From positions 191,669,357 to 191,733,356 of the forward strand of contig NC_073695.1 in assembly GCF_029784165.1 (NCBI RefSeq): a stretch of 64,000 nt of DNA, given 5' to 3'. The notes beneath the pieces are model-generated. The model ran no database searches, was not told the origin of the DNA, and was given only the letters and a program-made list of their open reading frames with translations. Both the position numbers and the translations under genes were made by a program. The DNA is from Wyeomyia smithii (lineage: Eukaryota > Arthropoda > Insecta > Diptera > Culicidae). Positions 54,061-63,890 of the stretch are shown in pieces; position 1 is the first letter of the stretch; the number at the start of each line of letters is the position of its first letter.

Positions 54061-57000
54061 AATGCTATAGAACGCGCATTGATTTGAAATATCCGAAAAA
54101 ATAAAATTTCTTCGGAACACCAACAGTACGGAAATGAAAATTCAACGATGGAGCTGACCTAAGAAATTATCGATAAACTAAATCATAAAAAATTAAAGGC
54201 GAAATCGGTTTACATTATTCAGGGAAATTTAAAACAATAGATAGCCAAACTATGTACGGTGAAAAAAAAAGTGTGCCTCGAGATGAATCCAGCATCTTAG
54301 ACGTAAAGTTTATCGTTGCTTTCTTCTCATGAGAGCCCGTACACGTGCACCCAGTAAATGAACCACAAACTAGATAACGGCGTTAGAAGGAACTATGAAC
54401 GCGCCCTACCGGGAACAGTTTTCCCAGAACAGGAAAATTAAACGGTTAAATTATATGCGCTGGTATACCGGAATCACCGTCCTAATCAACTGGGTAAACT
54501 CCCTGAGAACCCAACGCTTGTGCTCCGGCCTAAAAGAGGTCATGATAGCAGCCCCAACCGGTCTTTAGAGGAGCGACCAGTAACCAGAAGTTAGTAGCAG
54601 GGAACTCGTTTCGTTCACTAGCAACATTATATAAGTGTTTTTTCCATGAATATTTCTCCTGGTTCGACAATTAACCTTTCCATGCGTAACTCTCCTCCAA
54701 ATATAATTTTTACGTAAAAAGATTGAAGCCATCATCTCGCGAAATTTTCAGTCTTTGAGCTATTTTTGTCTATTTCATGTTGTGCAGACCTCCAAATTAT
54801 ACTCCATTCATCAAAATTTGCGTAATTGAGTTCAATACATCTTGTGCAAAAAAGTTCAACAAAATACAATGAATCTTAACTCGCTTTCAAAGTTCAATGC
54901 TAATTATTTGCACAATGAATGTGAAATATAACATGAAAATAATATATCAATGACAGCTCCAACTGCACACCACTGCTGGGGATTAATCTTTCATCTAGAC
55001 AGTGTGAACATTTGCTGCGGAAATGTGACGATGCTCTTTTTTTCACCGGCTACGGCTGGTAAAGGTTACCATGCCTTTTTCTGTAACCAGGGGCCGAAAT
55101 CCGATATGCATTCATTCTTGGGCGCAAAACCAAAGGAATAATCCTTGTCATTCCGAAAATTGGTGGGCGGCATTATCGACACTCGTCCGCTTAACAATCG
55201 TCGAATAAGTGGGTGTCGAAGAACAAAAAGAACAAATTGGAGCTTATCGTGAACGTTTTCGCAATCGGAAAGCAGGAGAAAAACGACTGCTGATTTTAGG
55301 GCACAGCCTGGCCTGGGGTATTGGAAACTGCCCGAGGCATACCCCGCCAGTGTGGTGGAATCTGATGGTATGTCTCGTGAAAAAGTAAGATAGACGAATA
55401 AAAAAAAAAAATAAAAAATAAAGGAAACGATAGACTACAATAAGAGCAACGATGGCAAACAGACAGCTTCAATTTACATGCTGCCGTAGATGGGATGTTC
55501 GAGGAAGCCTGGAAATTTGTCTTTCAAAACGAAAAATCTCATTTCGGATGTGTGACTACATTTGCATTAATCGTTTCGTCTATTTTCCCAAGAGCGCGCA
55601 CATACACACACGTTTGAGAAAATAGAGAAGAAAATTTAAATACGATCCGACTGAAGGTTCAACCCAGATAATTTCTGAAGTCCCGGACGGGTGTCTACCG
55701 TTGATATTGCAACCGGATTAAATGGCTGATACGGTTCCGACAAGCAGAAACAGTCATCTCAAATTTAACCGTATCGTTTGCATTTTTCATCTTCGAAGGG
55801 ACACGTTCGAGCGTAGATGTAGAGACTACGCACACATATGCAAGCGCACAAATTGCATAACGAGGAGCTGTGGGTTGTTTTTTTGCCCTATAACTTAGAG
55901 CTTTTATTTTCTTTCTCTGCCGTCATTTACGTACCGGCATCGCACGCTCGACGGGTCTTACCTTGTTGAGGAGCTGCATATTAAGTAGGAGGCTGCGTGT
56001 GGCTCTGTGATTTCAGGATGGCCGTAATTGAAAGAATCTGTATACACGTGGGCTTCGGTGGGAGACGATATCTTCAACTATTTACCTTTCAATTACGCCT
56101 CTTTGCTTCGAAATATCAGACTGCTCTTCGAACCTGGGGAGATTTTCTATTCGTTGTTGACATTATTTGTACTCTCTCTCTCCATGGGTCTTCGAAAGTT
56201 TGAGTTTTTTTTGGATGGCCAAGATAAGGGGTTTTGCTTGGTTGATTAAAAATAATATTTGCACCGCTATTCAAACTGTGTCGATAAATTAATTGTTGAT
56301 AGGAGATAACTGCCAGCGGTGTTTTGTCGTTTCGAGACAATTTTAAGCAAGAATGGAAAGATCAATTTTGTACTGTTTCAGCGTTAATATGGTGTCAACA
56401 TAATTTGAAGCGGATGCAGCTTAAACAACATACGACTCCTCGCCATCTGTTACCTGATCCACTAGACTATACACGCGAAAAACTGTGCTACTGCAGAGGA
56501 AAAAGAATTTGCCATTCAAATATTTCGTTGCTGGGTAGGGAAAATGGTGGGTCGATGGAAATTGGCGAAATATTTTCCGCTTCTGGTACGATAGGAGCCT
56601 CGAAAGAAGAAAAAGTAACGCTCCAAACCAGTCATGCAGCACAGGAGACTCTTTTCGTTTCGAATATTTTTATAGCTGATAATAAATGGCGCATATTATG
56701 GACGTGTTATTGCCGAATGATGTATGATGGTAAGGTCTGGAATCTCATGTGTCAAATTGGGCGGGAACATTAAAATCGAAGCTCGCAACGCTAGACGATT
56801 TTGTATAGCTAATGGTGATTGCTGTTTACAGAACCGATGAAGCAAAAATGTATTATGAGAAGAGAAATTTACTGAAACACTTGGTGAGAATTTATGTGAG
56901 CTACGGTGTGATCTTTCAGTTGGAGAAAAACAAGTAAAGTGAAGTTTCAAAAATAAGTGCATCGTTTAAACTCTTACCTTCACGCTGCTTTTACGATTGT

Positions 57001-58009
57001 GTTCTGCAAAAAGAAAAAGAATTTCAATTTAGTAAAACATTTATTACGTTTTTTTACTCGAAACATTATAGCTAATGCAGCATATGGTTGCTTTGCAGTA
57101 AAAAACTATAATATTCAATATTCATTCGCTGAGTGGCTTCGGAAAACACTAATGTGATTGCACATTATGCCTGACGACGTTCTTTCCTTTGATCTACAGC
57201 CCAATTTTTATCCGACAATTTTCCACATGATTCTATTCCTCATGTTACAAAACCTTTCTCCAACTATCGAATCTCTTGTTTGGCATACAATCAATCACAC
57301 CGCAATATGCTTGAACTGATCCAAAAATACTATAAGCATCAATGTGTAGTTTGTCATTCGATAAAGGTCAGTGGGTATGGGACTTTTTATATATGATTAT
57401 GCAAAAGGGGGATCTCTTTCATGCATAAAACTACTCTTATGAAAATATTCGTAACGACTGTGACTTAACCAGCAATATTTAAACTGTTTTTCGGTTTTAC
57501 AGAATTCGTGTATTCAACATGTTTTGTATACCCTTCAGATTGTAGAAAATTTACGAATTATTAGGATGGATTTTACAGCATGCCTACTGAAGCTATGTGT
57601 AGTCAAAGCATTGGTACAGAAAGGAAATTCCCAGATTAAGTGATTGCTAGCGTTAAAGCGAACCGTGGTGAATGGTTTCATTATTTTTGAAAACTTTTAT
57701 TTTTTTAATTTTTTGTTGAAGCAGGTTTAGACTATGGGCTGGTTCATCACCGTTTGAAAATTAAAAAAAAAAGTGGTTCAAAAACCCTGACTCTACTTCA
57801 ATGTTGTCTATAGACAAGGTGTAGAAACTTGATTTGTCGACTTGAAAAACATATCAATCGAAAAAATTACTTATTTTACAAAGTGGAAAAAAAATTGAAC
57901 TAGCAACCTGAAACACAGCATTTTTTTTTAATTTGACACGTTAACGGTCTTATTGTGGTGTCATATACTTTCAATTGTGTGAACATGTCTTATCCTTTCA
58001 TTAAAAAAT
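54061..58009. other. Unassigned interval
   Basis: No recognisable gene. 54950-55390 is GC-richer and has protein-like scraps in several frames but no family match. 55930-57160 contains several open frames, the largest at about 56324-56773 without an ATG start or motifs. 57150-58009 is AT-rich. Unrecognised host exons could lie in 55900-57100. Confidence 0.35.
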
Positions 58010-58794
58010 CACAGGAGGGTTGTGTGCAAAGCCACGACCGCAAGGTTGAAGTAGAATACTTTTACAAGAAAGATAACCCGGCTGCTTGCGTGTAAGTCAT
58101 TTTGAAATCGGATTTGTTTCATATATACCGCATTTTAAGCACAGTATCAACAAATCGTTATAAACATCACACTGCTGTGCATTTGCAGCAGCATCAAACC
58201 TCAGTTGCAGTTTATTATTAACCATTCATTATGCTCTTCCAAATACATTTAGTATCCTTAAAAAAGGCCGATCGTTATCGGTGCTGAGATCCGCTGCAAC
58301 TAGTGCGCTATCCATTGCTACGCCACAGCTGTGGCCACTATCCGCTGTCGCTGGTATCCTACTGCACTGCTACTGCTGCTGCTAAGGGATGACTGCTGTT
58401 GTCGCTGTCTAGAACTATTATGAGCGGCTTCGGCTGAAACAGGCTCTTATATAGGCCAAATAGCATATTTTCATTTGCAAGGTATATGGTTCTGTCGACC
58501 GTGCTTGGGAAGCAATCATATAACGGCCAATCAGAGGTCGAATTTTTCGTTTTGACAAGGCTTGACTATTTTCAATAGTACAATAGGTTGAATAATAAAA
58601 TTACAATTATCTCCATTTGGGATCAATCTTAGAAGATTTTCCAATCTATTGCTGCAAGAACGAAGAAAATCCATCGAATACTAACAGATTAATTAGCATT
58701 TGAAATTGGACATATTTTTCACTTTTTTCGGTTTTAGATTTTCATTTCACATCCTTATGTAGCCGAACTTCCTGAGAGAAGTATTCTACTTCAA
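58010..58794 (-). mobile_element. HINE-like element, complete copy E2 (minus orientation)
   Basis: Nearly identical to copy E1 (22853-23637) with roughly 20 differences in 785 bases by eye. It starts TTGAAGTAGAATACTTCTCT (58794), has CCTCTGATTGGCCG, the TATA box CCTATATAAGAG (about 58456-58445), the 16-nt hairpin GGCCTTTTTTAAGGAT (58269-58254), the 3' inverted repeat at about 58056-58046 and the terminal hairpin to 58010. Its 5' end directly abuts the 3' side of copy E3, giving a head-to-tail pair. Confidence 0.8.
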
Positions 58795-58798
58795 AAAT

Positions 58799-59772
58799 GC
58801 TCTCGTCTCCGTGTCCCATGTAAGCAAATTGTTGCGTGTTTGATATTGCCGACGGTAGACATGAGTATAAAGTTCAAAATTCTGCTGTGATGTCTAACCA
58901 TAACCGTCTTCAAAGCGTTACATCCTTGTCAATGAAGTGTTGTGAATTTTCTAGAACAGACTCAGCATCGTGAGCATGTACAGTATCAACAAATCGTAAT
59001 AACCATCACACTGCTGTGCATTCAAAGCAGCATCAAACCTCAGTTGCAGCCATTCATTATGCTCTTCCAAAAACATTTAGTAGCCTCGAAAAAGGTCGAT
59101 TGCCGCAATTGCAATTTCCATTCAATTATTGCATAAATGCTTCATGGTCAGATATACCCGCTGCAACTGCTACGCTATTCGAAGCCATGCCACAGTTGTG
59201 GCCTCTATACGCTGCCATTGGTAACGCTACCCCTGCATCAGCTGGCCCAGCTGCTTCCGATGCAGAGATCCGCTGCAACTAGTGCGCTATCCATTGCTAC
59301 GCCACAGCTGCGGCCGCTTTCCGCCATCGCTGGTATCCACTGCACTGCTACTGCTACTGCTAAGGGATGACTGCTGTTGTCACTGTCTAGAACTGTTATG
59401 AGCGGCTTCGGCTGAAACATGCTCTTATATAGGCAAAATAGCATATTTTCAATTGCAAGGTATACGATTCTGTCGACCGTGCTTGGGAAGCAATCATATA
59501 ACGACCAATCAGTGGTGGAATTTTTCGTTTTGACAAGGCTTGACTATTTTCAATGGTACAATAATTTGAATAATAAAATTATAATTATCTTCATTTGGGA
59601 AGAATCTTAGAAGATTTTCCAATCTATTGCTGCAAGGACGAAGGAAATCCATCGAGTACTAACCGATTTATTAGCATTTGAAATTGGACATATTTTTCAC
59701 TTTTTTCGGTTTCAGATTTTCATTTAACATCCCTATGTAGCCGAACTTCCTGAGAGAAGTATTCTACTTCAA
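58799..59772 (-). mobile_element. HINE-like element, copy E3 (minus orientation), 3' end missing
   Basis: It starts TTGAAGTAGAATACTTCTCT (59772) and has CACTGATTGGTCG, GCACGGTCGACAGAATCG, the TATA box CCTATATAAGAG (about 59432-59421) and the 16-nt hairpin GACCTT-TTTC-GAGGCT (59097-59082), whose loop TTTC is the canonical histone loop. The leader holds two diverged copies of a GCAACTGCTACGC...CCACAGTTGTGG unit where E1 and E2 have one. Its 3' portion (58800-58990) matches E4 in reverse (GATATTGCCGACGGTAGACA). The 3' inverted repeat and terminal hairpin are absent. Confidence 0.75.
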
Positions 59773-59799
59773 AAAAAGCAGCTTAAGCGCACCGAAGTT

Positions 59800-60390
59800 G
59801 AAAAAATACGAAAATGCTGAAACAATATGTATGTTACAAAAAATCAAATAAAATTGTCGCAGTGACGACAATACCCAAAACGGAAAAAAGTGAAACAAGA
59901 TTTCCGTCGCTTTGAAGACGATTACTTCCATATTGACGATTATTATCCACGTGAAGGAAGGCCAAAAAACTGCAAAGACGCAGAATTGGAGGAATAATCA
60001 AACGTAGAAAAAGTTTGCTTCGGTATTAGAAGTTACCTGCCGTGCCATGCCCAAGCGATTGTATGCTTTGGAATAATTCGAAAACAAAGAACTTGAGTAG
60101 CCAAAGGAACGTTGAGCTTCATTTTTATCATCTGTGAAAAAACATGACACATGTCTACGTCGGCGGCTCGGCCAAATATACAGGCTACGGAGATTACACT
60201 GGGTGTTTTGTGGGACCAGGTATTATTTATTATTTATTATGAGTTGTTGAAGACGAACGAAACCAGCACCGGAAAGCGGTATCGATTTCAATTGATATAA
60301 CTTAGTCGAACAAAAGTGATTTTACTACATGACACCGCTCGGCCTCATATTGCCAAAATCGTTAGAACTTACTAAATTATTCATCCAATC
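59800..60390 (+). pseudogene. mariner (DD34D-type) transposase relic
   Basis: In plus-strand frames the text reads FRRFEDDYFHIDDYYPREGR followed by PKNCKDAELEE (about 59908-59998), the mariner DNA-binding-domain boundary. After many stops it continues HMSTSAARPNIQATEITLGV, WDQVLFIIYYELLKTNETST and GKRYRFQLI, then LSRTKVILLHDTAPLGLILP (about 60140-60360). The HD..P motif holds the second catalytic Asp. The segment between LSR and KVILLHD is shortened and the final Asp region is missing. It is a heavily decayed copy. Mariner membership is from remembered motif order. Confidence 0.75.
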
Positions 60391-60641
60391 TGTTTGGCGT
60401 TAATGAATGATTTGTGTTATATTGACCGTGTATTTCAGTAATCCTATGGGTCATTCCATCTCGAGTGTGCACACCTCATGTATGCGACCTTCTCAGATTT
60501 GGCTCAAATTTTGCGGGATGGTTGATTTAAGGTCATTATGGTCATTGGTTGATTTGAGGTCACCCCCGCCCCGTGAGACTCTCCCGTTTTATTTAAAAAG
60601 TGCAATTTTTCGTCAAAAAGTTTTGTTTTCTTGTAATCATA
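60391..60641. other. Dispersed repeat-like interval
   Basis: GGGTCATTCCATCTCGAGTG, TCAGATTTGGCTCAAATTTT and CCCCCGCCCCGTGAGACTCT are phrases I associate with an abundant mosquito repeat, from memory only. No ends or coding sequence are visible. Confidence 0.4.
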
Positions 60642-60839
60642 CAGTCATACCTCGATATAAAGTATCCTCGATATAAGGCAACCTCGATATAACGTAACTT
60701 TTACCTCGATATAACGTAACTTTTTAAGATGTATTGAAATTGAAAATGAATGATATAGCAACTGTTTTTGGGGTATAAATTGCTTCAAAAAACTGTCCGT
60801 AGTAAAATTTGAAAGCAATGAAACCAATGCGAAAATTAT

Positions 60840-61680
60840 CCTAAATGGGCATAAGAATGGTTTTTAAATAGTAAAAGGTGATGGGAAACAGGTTTTCACG
60901 CAACCTTCAGTAACAATTTACAGTCTTGCATCAATTAATAAAATTTTTTTTTGCTTGTTGACATTTTTTTCTAAAAGGGCATAAGAAAGGTTTAAAAATA
61001 CTGATAGATGATGGGAAATACGCCGCACGAAACTGACGATGTACAAAACCCTTATTAGACCCGTAGTTCTCTATGGACTAGAAACCGTGACGCTGCTCAC
61101 AGAGGACATACGCGCACTGGCCGTATTTGAACGGAAAGTGTTGCGGAAAATATTTGGTGGAGTACAAACCGAAAGCGGAGAGTGGCGTAGGCGTATGAAC
61201 CACGAGCTACAGACACTACTTGGAGAGATTCCCATTGCACACCTGACGAAGGTCGGGAGGCTACGTTGGGCCGGGCATGTCGTGAGAATGCCGGATGACA
61301 GCGCGGTAAAATCGGTTCTCTTCAAGGACCCCACCGGCACCAGGAATAGAGGGGCCCAACGTGCTAGATGTAACCATCAACAATCTTGCATCGAATAAAT
61401 TTTTTTTTTGGTTGTTGAAAATTGCCCCAAATGGGCATAAGCATGGTTAAACATACTCATAGGTGATGAGAAATAGGTTTTCACACATCTTTGAGTAACC
61501 TCTTGCATCAATTGAAAAAAAAAATTTTTTTTTGATTCTGAAAATATTTCTAAATGGGCATAAAAAAAAGTTTAAAAATACTGATAGGTTATGGGAAATA
61601 GGTTTTCGCGCATCTTTGAATGACCATTAACATTCTTGCATAAATTAAAAAAAAATTTTTTTTGCTTCGATATAATTTAA
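60840..61680. repeat. Minisatellite of about four 120-130-bp units
   Basis: Each unit has the order GGGCATAAG..., ACTGATAGATGATGGGAAAT, AGGTTTTCACGCA, CTTGCATCAATT and a poly-A/poly-T run. Units begin near 60845, 60975, 61432 and 61555. The second unit is interrupted by the RTE fragment at 61021-61371. The units have diverged, so the array is not very recent. Confidence 0.8.
61021..61371 (+). pseudogene. RTE-clade C-terminal fragment inserted in the minisatellite
   Basis: A stop-free stretch of about 117 codons encodes the C-terminal region of an RTE-clade reverse transcriptase protein: MYKTLIRPVVLYGLETVTLL, LAVFERKVLRKIFGGVQTES, GEWRRRMNHELQTLLGE and VGRLRWAGHVVRMPDD. It is flanked on both sides by minisatellite sequence. 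The catalytic domains are absent, so it is a dead fragment, but its frame is much better kept than the other retroelement relics in the window. Confidence 0.85.
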
Positions 61681-61744
61681 TGACAATAAAAATAAAGTTG
61701 CCTTATATCGAGATATGACTGTAGCTTCAAAAGCATGATGTCTA

Positions 61745-62130
61745 GAAAGGATACAGGATAACAAAAAAAATATCAATTTTGAGCGACAGTGTTGCCAGAT
61801 ATGTTGGTTTTGCATTTGAAAAATGAAATTGCATTTTTCGGCGAATGGGTATATTTTGATATCGAACTCAACAATTACATCGTGTTCCTGATAAAATTTT
61901 ACATAAAAAACACTTATCACCCCGAGGTGTTAAGAGCAAAACTCGAGTTATTGCATTTCTTATTATTATTATTTTACAGTTGAAAAATTGTATGCATTTT
62001 GCCAATAAGTATATTTCGGTTTCAAATTCGAAAATTGCATCGTGTTGCTGAGAAAATTTTACCCTAAAAACAACTTTTACGTAAAGGTATTATGAGTAAA
62101 ACTCGAGTTACTGCATTCTTAAGAAACTTT
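61745..62130 (+). repeat. Dispersed repeat with an internal tandem duplication
   Basis: About 61820-61962 and 61982-62129 are diverged tandem copies sharing TGCATTTT, GGGTATATTTTGATATCGAA-like words, CATCGTGTT, AAAATTTTAC and AAAACTCGAGTTA. The left part AGTGTTGCCAGATATGTTGG also occurs near 50830 and, inverted, near 54030. Confidence 0.6.
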
Positions 62131-62222
62131 TAATTTTTTAATTTGAATTCTTATTTTAGAAGCGAGTCGTTATAGATGCTCTTATCGCATTCATCCTTAA
62201 TAAATACAAAACGAACGTCATA

Positions 62223-62417
62223 GTAAGAAAAACAAATAGGCTAGGAGTACCAGTTATGGCAATATCTAAAAAATGTCCCAGTTATGGCATCAACCATTTA
62301 TGGTCTATGGGATTTAAAAACAATATTGTCGTAACTGGTACCATTGCGCTTATGCGATATTGCCATAACTGGTACACTTGTCATAACTGGTACTCCTACT
62401 CTATTTGTTTTCTTACG
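62223..62417. mobile_element. Fold-back MITE with about 35-bp inverted repeats
   Basis: The left arm GTAAGAAAAACAAATAGGCT followed by AGGAGTACCAGTTATGGCA is mirrored at the right by CATAACTGGTACTCCTACTC and TATTTGTTTTCTTAC. CAGTTATGGCA recurs internally. It is non-coding. The boundary is set by where pairing ends; no target duplication is certain. Confidence 0.8.
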
Positions 62418-62499
62418 GTACACGTAAGAGGAGGGGTGTCAAATTACAATAGAAATACTTTTTGTTTCCTAACACATTCACATGGCAAATTGGTTCCAT

Positions 62500-62710
62500 G
62501 TGCTTGATTAGTTCTCGAGTTATGCAGAATATTGTGTTTCGCTTGTATGGGAGCCCTCCCTTCCAGCGGAGGAAGGGGTCTCAAATATCGTGAGAACCTT
62601 TCCCTGCCACTCAACCAACAAATTTTCACGCGGATCGGTTCAGTCATATCCAAGTCTGTATGGATCAGAAAGATAGACAGACAGAACTCCAGTTTTATAT
62701 GTAGAGATTT
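62500..62710 (+). repeat. Likely retroposon 3' tail
   Basis: CGCGGATCGGTTCAGTCATA and CAGAAAGATAGACAGACAGA followed by TTTTATATGTAGAGATT follow a pattern I associate with 3' tails of insect retroposons (a GACAGACAGA run then TTTATATATAGAT). No coding part is visible to its left. The call is from memory and tentative. Confidence 0.4.
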
Positions 62711-63890
62711 GATTATAATTCAACCAAACGCGTGCCCGCAATGATTCAATCCAAGCACAGACGACACACGACGACAAAAATTTATGTAAGCGAACCCCCA
62801 CTGAGAAGTGGGGGAGGAGCAATGTTTTGGCAAGTGTAAACATTAACTACTTCAAATAAATGATTCCGTGACGCTAAGAAGTGCCATTGGTGTTGTTTTT
62901 CTGGTCATTGTGAATTGCCATTCTCGCATATGATGGTGGATAAATTTCGTTTTCTTGTTCTTTTAGTAGTATATTTCATTTTAACTCAATTACACTGGTC
63001 AACACAGCTGTGAGGCTCAAACTAGAAAAAAATGAAAGGTTACAGGTTTTGAGCCATTCATTGCTGTGAATTTTGGTGCTCCCAGTCAGTAACAGTTTTT
63101 CAGAGACTTAAATAAGTTTTCTCGTTAATATAACGTTGAAGCGACGTACCCGACGAGCAGTTACTATGCGACACTCTCACGTAAGTTGACGTGTTTTGGT
63201 GATGGGTAGGAGCGCCAAAATTCATAGAAAAAGGTTAAACAGCTATAATCTTTCTAGGGCAGCTATTTCAAGCTTTAGGGCAGCATTTTTTTTTTCGTTT
63301 TTGTAGACCAGTAGTGTTATCAAATGATTTTTTCGAGCTATGTAGTTTCATTAACCTGGCCGTGAACTAAATAACTCAAATTTAGTGAGAAAGAATTCTA
63401 TTTCAAGGACTTTTAGCTCCTCTTTTTTGATCGCTTGGGATAAATGTAGTAATGCGATCACACATTTCGTAATTTGCAAGCAAGAATATTCAATATTGCG
63501 CGTTTGTGGCTGTGTTTACTTCGAGTTAATGTATTACGTGACAGCTTTAGTTCAGCTGCACCTTCGAACCCAGCGTTCTTGGCTAGCTCTCCTGGTAACA
63601 GTAAACGTACGGAAGTCTGAATTTGGCGGCTCTGCCACTTTTCTTCGGTGCCAGCTTAACGATAACGGTACGATACGTTCGTATGTATACCTACAAACAG
63701 TGTGCAGCGCAATCCACCCTCTTTTCAGAATTCCTTCATTCTATCACCTACAGCCCGCCACCTGTTGCGTTAGTTGTATCCGTAGATATTTAAGACAATC
63801 ACGTGTTGTTTTTTTTTCATCATACAGCTAGCAGTTTTGTTTCATCGTCACATCGCTATTCTGTTCAATCGAACTTTGCAAGTTACATTA
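62711..63890. other. Unassigned interval upstream of the histone H2A pseudogene
   Basis: Short frames here (for example 63385-63831) carry no motif. Just before the H2A-like sequence, ATATTTAAG (about 63785) is TATA-like and TCATCGTCACATCGC (63842) may be a remnant initiator/leader; both are weak. Confidence 0.35.

Larger units (their letters stand above)
60642..61721. mobile_element. pogo-like MITE with CAGTCATACCTCGATATAA ends
   Basis: The left end CAGTCATACCTCGATATAA and the complement of the right end CAGTCATATCTCGATATAAG are inverted repeats. TA is found at 60640-60641 and 61722-61723. CAGT...CTCGATATAA ends are typical of pogo/Tigger-type Tc1/mariner elements. CCTCGATATAA is further repeated four times near the left end. 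The interior holds a minisatellite and a foreign RTE fragment; there is no transposase. Confidence 0.85.

Noticed and set aside
56324..56773. 149-codon open frame on the plus strand
   Set aside because: There is no ATG at its start, no recognisable domain, no splice-site support, and overlapping open frames occur on the other strand. It is kept only as a comment on the unassigned interval.
22853..59772. Reading the HINE-like family as solo LTRs because of their TATA box
   Set aside because: The ends are not TG...CA, there are no short target duplications, and the inverted repeat is near-terminal at one side but about 40 bases inside the other. That fits HINEs better than LTRs.
60840..61680. 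Regularly spaced repeats that might suggest a CRISPR-like array
   Set aside because: Units are 120-130 bp, diverged, contiguous rather than repeat-spacer, and lie within pogo-type inverted ends in animal DNA. It is a minisatellite.
63385..63831. 148-codon open frame just upstream of the H2A-like sequence
   Set aside because: It carries no histone or other motif, lacks an ATG start and looks like chance. A divergent H2B partner was looked for on the minus strand and not found.
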